Source: Liolophura sinensis (Eukaryota > Mollusca > Polyplacophora > Chitonida > Chitonidae). Taken from it: 64,000 nt of DNA. Under the pieces are notes generated by a model. That model was given only the letters and a program-made list of their open reading frames with translations, made no database searches and was not told where the DNA came from. The stretch's first letter is position 1. Each line of letters begins with the position of its first letter. Below, piece after piece: positions 58,798 through 64,000 of the stretch. Position numbers and translations under genes: made by a program. The DNA lies in NCBI RefSeq assembly GCF_032854445.1, contig NC_088304.1, forward strand, positions 28,033,732-28,097,731, read 5' to 3'.

Positions 58798-61700
58798 ATG
58801 GGAGATTTTGATCCTAAACAGTTTGTTAATGCGCCCGATCAGGATGTTTTTGAGAGTTTAAAGAAGGAAGACTTGGTTAAGTTAGGGACATTTTTAGGTT
58901 TGTCCATAAAGTCTTCATGGAGGAAAAGAGATATGCAGCATACTTTGTTGAAACATTTAGTGGAGATAGGGAAGTTTGATAGTTCTGCATTATCTGATTA
59001 TGAGTTCGAGGGTCAGTCTGATACCGAGCTTAAGTTTAAACAGTTTGAGTTAGAAAAGTTGAGATTGGAGAAAGAGGAAAGAGAGAAGGAGAAAGAGAGG
59101 GAACATGAGATAGAGTTAGAAAAGTTGAAAATGCAGAGAGAGAGAGAGGAAAGGGAGAGGGAAGTGCAGAGAGAGAGAGAGGAGAGAGAAATGCAAGAAA
59201 GAGAGAGGAAAAGGGAATTGGAGTTTCAAATGAAAAAGTTAGAGGTTGAGAGAGGTGAGAAACCGGGTCCTTCCGGTAGACAGGATTCCGGATTTGATGT
59301 GACCAAATACATTCGGTTAGTTCCATCCTTTCAGGAAAAAGAGGTGGATAAATATTTTCTGCATTTTGAGAAAATTGCAAATAGTTTAAAGTGGCCTAAA
59401 GAGTTCTGGACTATGTTATTACAGAGTGTGCTAATTGGAAAGGCCAGGGAAATTTACACTCAGTTAAGTGTAGAGAATGCTTCCAATTATGACTATGTGA
59501 AAGAGGTAATTTTGAAGGGTTATGAATTGGTGCCTGAAGCTTACCGCCAGAAATTTCGTAACTGTGAAAAAGGTAGAGATCAGACATACGTTGAGTTTGG
59601 TCGAGCTAAGGAGCAGTTGTTTGATCGCTGGTGTATAGCCAAGAAAATAGGCAAGGATTTTGAAAGTTTGCGTCAGCTTGTGCTGGTAGAAGAGTTCAAG
59701 CGTTGTATTCATAATGATGTAAAGGTGTTCGTTGATGAGCAGAAGGCGAGTACACTTGAAGAGGCAGCCAGTTTAGCTGATGATTATTCCTTGACACATA
59801 AGGTTACATACACGGGTAAGCCATTTAATTCATTTACACGTAGAAATACCCAGTCACATGCAACAGGTAGAGGTAGCTCTACACAGAAGAGTTCTACACC
59901 AGGCTCCAATGGTTCTACAGCTCATGGTTCACGTAGTTCAGATTGGAATGGTAGTCCTCGAAATAGGGTCACTTGTAATTTTTGCAAGCGGGTAGGTCAC
60001 GTGATGAGTGAATGTTACAAGTTGAAAAGGATACGGGAAGCTCAGAATGAGTCTAAGCCCACAGGTCTTTGTGTTGCAATGCACAAAACATTGCCGGAAG
60101 TTACATCAGCAGTTAAAAGCAGATCTGAGTTAGCTGATACGGGATTGGATAAGATTCCCAAATGCTCTATGGATAGCTTCGCTCCGTTTATCAATTCTGG
60201 TTCAGTGTCGCTTAGAAGCGACATGTCTTGTGCTACCCCTATAAAGATATTAAGGGATACTGGGGCATCTCAGTCTCTGTTGTTGATGAATACTCTGCCC
60301 TTTTCTGAAGAGTCATACTCTGGGGTTCGTGCCCTTATTAGAGGTGTAGAGTCTAGTGACTTTGTCAGTGTTCCCCTTCACGATATTTATTTGTCATCAG
60401 ATTTGATATCTGGACCTGTCAGGGTAGGCATTAAGCCTTCATTACCTTTTGAGGGTATTCATTTGTTGTTGGGAAATGACTTAGCAGATGATAAAGTTAC
60501 TGTTGATCCCTTAATGGTTGATAAGCCTTCTCTGAATTCAGTCACAGAGCCAGTTGAAAGCGAGATAGCGGGTTTATATCCTTCCTGTGTTGTTACAAGA
60601 GCTATGTCTAGAAAAGTCAGTACGGACCAGGGTAGTACTGTTGATTTGAGTGAGACTTTTCTCAACAACATGTTGGATGGAGATTCTTCCAAATTAGACA
60701 GCCAGCAGGAAGTAGATACTAATTTTGTTAGTGGTGATCAGCCATTTTGTAGGACTGAGTTGATTGCTGAACAACACAGTGATCCAAGTATTTCTTGCTT
60801 GTTTAATGATGCAGCTGAAGATGGTGAATCTTTACCTGACCCATGCTACTACTATGTCAAGTCTGGCATATTGATGCGGCAGTGGAGGCCTCCCGATGTT
60901 TCGTTGGAGGATGAATGGGCAGTTAAGCATCAGGTAGTTGTGCCCAAGTCTTATCGTAAAGACATACTGACTATAGCGCATGAAACGCCGTTAGCAGGTC
61001 ATTTAGGTGTTAATAAGACCTATCATAAGATTCTCAGTCATTTTTATTGGCCAGGAATAAGGAAAGATGTTACTGAATTTTGCAGGTCTTGTCATGCATG
61101 TCAGTTAGTGGGGAAACCTAACCAGACAATCCCCAAGGCAGCCTTGAGGCCTATTCCTGCAATTGGTGAGCCATTCAGTAGAATCTTAATAGATTGTGTT
61201 GGTCCGCTACCTAAGACAAAGTCTGGAAATCAGTATATGTTAACCATAATGTGTACTTCAACTCGTTTCCCTGAGGCAATTCCACTAAGGAATATTACTG
61301 CCAAGACTATAATTAAGGCTTTAGTTAAGTTCTTCACCATGTTTGGTCTGCCTAAGTCAGTACAGTCAGACCAGGGTTCAAATTTCATGTCTGGTGTGTT
61401 CCAACAAGTTATGCATGAGCTAGGTATTAGCCAGTATAAATCCTCAGCTTATCACCCACAAAGTCAAGGAGCACTAGAGAGATTCCATCAGACACTGAAA
61501 AGTATGATAAGAACTTACTGCTTTGAGACAGGGAAAGATTGGGACGAGGGTGTACCTTTGTTAATGTTTGCTGTAAGAGAGTCTGTACAAGAGTCACTTG
61601 GATTTAGTCCATTTGAGCTTGTGTTTGGCCATACTGTGCGTGGTCCACTACAGTTGTTCAAGGAAAAGTTTGTGTCTGGTGATAGTGACAATGTTAACCT

Positions 61701-62661
61701 ATTACAGTATGTGTCAAGTTTTCGTACTAAGCTCAACAGAGTATGTGAGTTAGCCAGAGAGAATCTTACAGCTTCTCAGAAGAGTATGAAAACTAAGTAT
61801 GACAAAGAGACAGTAAGACGCAGATTTGAAGTTGGTCAGAAGGTGTTGGCCTTACTTCCAGTTAGTGGTAAGCCACTTGAAGCTCGTTATTTTGGACCTT
61901 ATGTAGTAGACAAGAGGCTAAGTGATCTTAATTATATTATTTTCACTCCTGATCGGCGCCACTCTAGACAACTTTGTCACATTAACATGTTAAAGCCATA
62001 TGTAGACAGAGATAGCACTGATCTCAATGTTGTACATCCTAGTGGAGTTGCTATCTCTTGTTTTCCAGTGCCAAGTTGTAAGAGAGAGTTAAAGCGTTTT
62101 TTGGGCATGGCAGGTTATTATCGTAAGTTCTGTAGGAACTTTTCATTTGTTAGTGAGCCATTAACTCAGCTGTTAAAGAAAGGTGCTAAATTCTTGTGGT
62201 CCATTGAGTGTCAGAGATCTTTTGATAGATTAAAGGCCATGCTAAGCAGCGGCCCCATACTTGTAGCACCTGATTTTAATTTACCATTTAAGCTAGCTGT
62301 TGATGCTAGTGATATATCTGCTGGGGCAGTTTTGTTACAAGAAAATGAAACAGATCACGTTGATCACCCTGTATGTTTTTTCTCTCGCAAATTTGACAAG
62401 TGCCAGAGAAATTATTCGACAATAGAAAAGGAGTGTCTGTCCTTGATTCTAGCATTACAGCATTTTGAAGTATATGTGACTTCGTCAAGTTACCCCATTG
62501 TTGTGTATACAGATCACAATCCCTTAACCTTTTTGCACAAACTAAAAGGTAAAAACCGAAGATTGTTACGGTGGAGTTTGCTTTTGGAAGAATTTAATCT
62601 AGAGATTAGACACATAAAAGGGAAAGATAATGTGATTGCTGATTGTTTGTCACGTGTCTAG
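58798..62661 (+). CDS. Gag-Pol polyprotein, order Gag-PR-IN-RNase H, RT palm missing
   Basis: Single 1287-residue frame. Residues 75-155 are a charged Glu/Arg coiled coil; Gag core about 165-340; CCHC zinc knuckle CNFCKRVGHVMSEC at 393-406; aspartic protease active site DTGA at 487. Integrase follows directly: HHCC zinc motif (H728, H735, C762, C765), catalytic D799, D858 and E894 with D-35-E spacing, and a C-terminal part ending CHINMLKPYV. Then, from about residue 1085, come the RT thumb (FPVPSCKRELKRFLGMAGYY) and RNase H with D1169, E1210, D1239 and a terminal ADCLSR motif. The fingers and palm, including the YxDD box, are absent; the junction lies near 62030-62070. Integrase before RT/RNase H is the gmr1-like Ty3 arrangement. 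No stop or frameshift is present. PR, IN and RNase H look competent; RT cannot be. Confidence 0.95.
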   Translation: MGDFDPKQFVNAPDQDVFESLKKEDLVKLGTFLGLSIKSSWRKRDMQHTLLKHLVEIGKFDSSALSDYEFEGQSDTELKFKQFELEKLRLEKEEREKEKEREHEIELEKLKMQREREEREREVQREREEREMQERERKRELEFQMKKLEVERGEKPGPSGRQDSGFDVTKYIRLVPSFQEKEVDKYFLHFEKIANSLKWPKEFWTMLLQSVLIGKAREIYTQLSVENASNYDYVKEVILKGYELVPEAYRQKFRNCEKGRDQTYVEFGRAKEQLFDRWCIAKKIGKDFESLRQLVLVEEFKRCIHNDVKVFVDEQKASTLEEAASLADDYSLTHKVTYTGKPFNSFTRRNTQSHATGRGSSTQKSSTPGSNGSTAHGSRSSDWNGSPRNRVTCNFCKRVGHVMSECYKLKRIREAQNESKPTGLCVAMHKTLPEVTSAVKSRSELADTGLDKIPKCSMDSFAPFINSGSVSLRSDMSCATPIKILRDTGASQSLLLMNTLPFSEESYSGVRALIRGVESSDFVSVPLHDIYLSSDLISGPVRVGIKPSLPFEGIHLLLGNDLADDKVTVDPLMVDKPSLNSVTEPVESEIAGLYPSCVVTRAMSRKVSTDQGSTVDLSETFLNNMLDGDSSKLDSQQEVDTNFVSGDQPFCRTELIAEQHSDPSISCLFNDAAEDGESLPDPCYYYVKSGILMRQWRPPDVSLEDEWAVKHQVVVPKSYRKDILTIAHETPLAGHLGVNKTYHKILSHFYWPGIRKDVTEFCRSCHACQLVGKPNQTIPKAALRPIPAIGEPFSRILIDCVGPLPKTKSGNQYMLTIMCTSTRFPEAIPLRNITAKTIIKALVKFFTMFGLPKSVQSDQGSNFMSGVFQQVMHELGISQYKSSAYHPQSQGALERFHQTLKSMIRTYCFETGKDWDEGVPLLMFAVRESVQESLGFSPFELVFGHTVRGPLQLFKEKFVSGDSDNVNLLQYVSSFRTKLNRVCELARENLTASQKSMKTKYDKETVRRRFEVGQKVLALLPVSGKPLEARYFGPYVVDKRLSDLNYIIFTPDRRHSRQLCHINMLKPYVDRDSTDLNVVHPSGVAISCFPVPSCKRELKRFLGMAGYYRKFCRNFSFVSEPLTQLLKKGAKFLWSIECQRSFDRLKAMLSSGPILVAPDFNLPFKLAVDASDISAGAVLLQENETDHVDHPVCFFSRKFDKCQRNYSTIEKECLSLILALQHFEVYVTSSSYPIVVYTDHNPLTFLHKLKGKNRRLLRWSLLLEEFNLEIRHIKGKDNVIADCLSRV

Positions 62662-62766
62662 TTGGTTTTCTGCAGCTTTGTTTTTAAAGACTGTGGTAAA
62701 CGTTATTATTATTATTCATGGTTATGAATATGTTAAAGAAAGTTTTATGCAAAACTTTCTTTCCCT

Positions 62767-62778
62767 GAAGGGTGGGGG
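62767..62778 (+). promoter_or_regulatory. Polypurine tract
   Basis: GAAGGGTGGGGG abuts the TG start of the 3' LTR at 62779, the expected position of the plus-strand primer. Confidence 0.85.
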
Positions 62779-63782
62779 TGTTATGTATGACTATTTAACG
62801 TTTTCATGTACTGTTAGTCTGCGGACCTTTGTGAAAGCATAACAGGCCCTGTTATATATGTACAGTGCGGACCTGGCCGAAAGCACCTTGTTCAAGGCTC
62901 TGTTTATTTAACTGGCTGTTCATTGGCTGTTAAACTCTGTGTTTAAAAATAGTTGAATCCACCTGGCACGTATATAAGCCGTGTTTTCTGTGCAGAGTGG
63001 AGGTATTTTTTTTTTTTGCTGCATCCACTGGGAGCCAGGAGAGTGTGCGACGCTCTCGTATAGAGTCCATTATGTTTATATGAGCTGGTGATGCCAGTTT
63101 CATTTGGGAGGACAGTTTTTTATGCCGGCACCGTTTGTGTACCACAGTAGTACTGATGTCTGGTTTATGTGAATTTCTGCGGAAGTCACGTTTATTGGTG
63201 TTCGGATCTTTATTATGATTATACAGTGTGGACTGTGTAATTTGTTTAACACGCTGACCTCACCTGACCGACAAGGTCGTCAAGGACTCTAAACTGAAGT
63301 TTTCAGTTTTGCAAAGGACGTTCGTTCTGCCACAAGGTGACATTACTCTACGTCTCTGAACGGCTCGTTTGTGAGTTTCTGCGGGAGCTGACTGTTCTAA
63401 AAGTGGATTATACCTCCATGCCTGTATTTACCCTGTGTTGTGCTCTGCGGGTGTGACGTCATTCAAAGGCTTGACTGTTCCAGTTCTGTGTAACCTGTGT
63501 ACTGTGTTCGTGTTCGTTATCCTAGCGAAGTACATGTCTAGGACAATTTGTGAATTGTGTGTTTATCCCATGGTCTTTACGTTGGATTTCCTGGAATACA
63601 TTCCTTGGGATGCAAAGGTGAACTGGAAACTTGTAAAGACCGGTAATACTGATGTGTATGTTGTTGTTGTTGTTGAACTGTTTGTAAAACTGTACGTCTC
63701 ATTTATATATATAAAGCATTGTTTACATTGTAATATTGAGTCACTGAGTCTGTTTTCTGTTGCCGTTTTCAATACCGTAACA
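62779..63782 (+). repeat. 3' LTR, 1004 bp
   Basis: Same length as the 5' LTR and, by my reading, one substitution apart (T at 63517). It ends ACCGTAACA before the ACAT duplication. Confidence 0.97.
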
Positions 63783-64000
63783 ACATATATTATATCTTCT
63801 TGTGGTAAGGTGAGCCCATGCCGCCTTAGTTCTGCAGCCATTGAAGTATCACGCCGAGAAGACACCATACATGACACGCTCACCCAATCACATTATATAC
63901 TGACACCAGGCCAAGCAGTCATGTTTGCTTGCCCTAACTGCAAATTGCCGAGCGCCAAGCGATGCTGCAACAAGTACCGTTTTAAAAGTATGACAGGGGT
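63783..64000 (+). repeat. Interspersed repeat B, right part, to window end
   Basis: ACATATATTATATCTTCTTG continues repeat B after the LTR element insertion. The copy runs to the window edge with GCCGCCTTAGTTCTGCAGCC, ATGACACGCTCACCCAATCA and GTTTGCTTGCCCTAACTGC. No coding capacity is apparent. Confidence 0.5.

Larger units (their letters stand above)
57672..63782 (+). mobile_element. Young gmr1-like Ty3 LTR retrotransposon lacking the RT core
   Basis: A complete 6111-bp element: 5' LTR (57672-58675), PBS (58681-58698), a single Gag-Pol ORF (58798-62661), polypurine tract (62767-62778) and 3' LTR (62779-63782). A 4-bp target-site duplication ACAT flanks it (57668-57671 and 63783-63786). It replicates through an RNA intermediate and integrase, but this copy lacks the catalytic RT palm. 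It is the youngest feature in the window, judged by LTR identity. Confidence 0.96.

Noticed and set aside
62050-62068. Splice-acceptor-like CTATCTCTTGTTTTCCAG at the RT-deletion junction
   Set aside because: The bases simply encode the conserved FPVP of the RT thumb. A retained acceptor is also the opposite of what a spliced-out RT would leave, so it does not explain the deletion.

Overview
The window is eukaryotic, metazoan DNA. It is AT-rich and gene-poor, has spliced receptor genes, and is dense in fossil transposons, tRNA-derived SINEs and minisatellites. The receptor types (Methuselah-like class B receptors with somatomedin-B-like ectodomains, and a FMRFamide-receptor-like class A GPCR), the SINE type and the mix of gmr1-like Ty3, BEL/Pao, Tc1 and LINE elements fit a lophotrochozoan, most likely a mollusc or brachiopod. 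The species cannot be fixed from the sequence alone.

Layout. 1-15 kb: mostly unassigned DNA with a decayed Ty3/gypsy protease-RT relic (5.19-6.43 kb), pieces of an unclassified interspersed repeat, a possible PAN-like exon (10.1 kb), a 3 x 49-bp repeat (11.2 kb), a possible solo LTR (11.9-12.7 kb) and a full-length SINE. 15.3-22.7 kb: a broken Methuselah-like GPCR (copy 1); its single intron has grown to 4.6 kb with a 57-bp minisatellite, a (TA)n tract and a SINE. 22.7-31.8 kb: LINE and Tc1 relics, a perfect 14-bp-arm hairpin, two copies of a dispersed peptide-coding repeat and long (AT)n tracts. 31.8-35.5 kb: copy 2 of the same receptor, with a TATA box, two exons and a 657-bp intron; it is open throughout except for one TAA near the end of exon 1. 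35.8-41.9 kb: three minisatellites (50, 40 and 48 bp) and SINEs. 42.2-46.2 kb: a decayed BEL/Pao pol. 46.9-49.5 kb: candidate exons of an unidentified membrane protein. 50-55 kb: SINEs and a candidate non-coding first exon. 55.6-56.7 kb: an intact class A neuropeptide-type GPCR. 57.7-63.8 kb: a complete, very young LTR retrotransposon nested in an older repeat.

The most notable object is the terminal LTR element. Its two 1004-bp LTRs differ at one position that I could find, its PBS matches tRNA-Pro, and it carries one uninterrupted 1287-aa Gag-Pol. Pol has the inverted order protease-integrase-(RT thumb)-RNase H known from gmr1-like Ty3 elements, but the catalytic palm and fingers of reverse transcriptase are absent. 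A recently inserted element with an intact frame yet no RT core implies help from an autonomous relative.

The second main observation is the receptor pair. The two paralogues, 16 kb apart in the same orientation, both carry a reading-frame lesion within the same ~25 nt at the end of exon 1, although the protein sequence beyond the lesion is conserved by synonymous changes.
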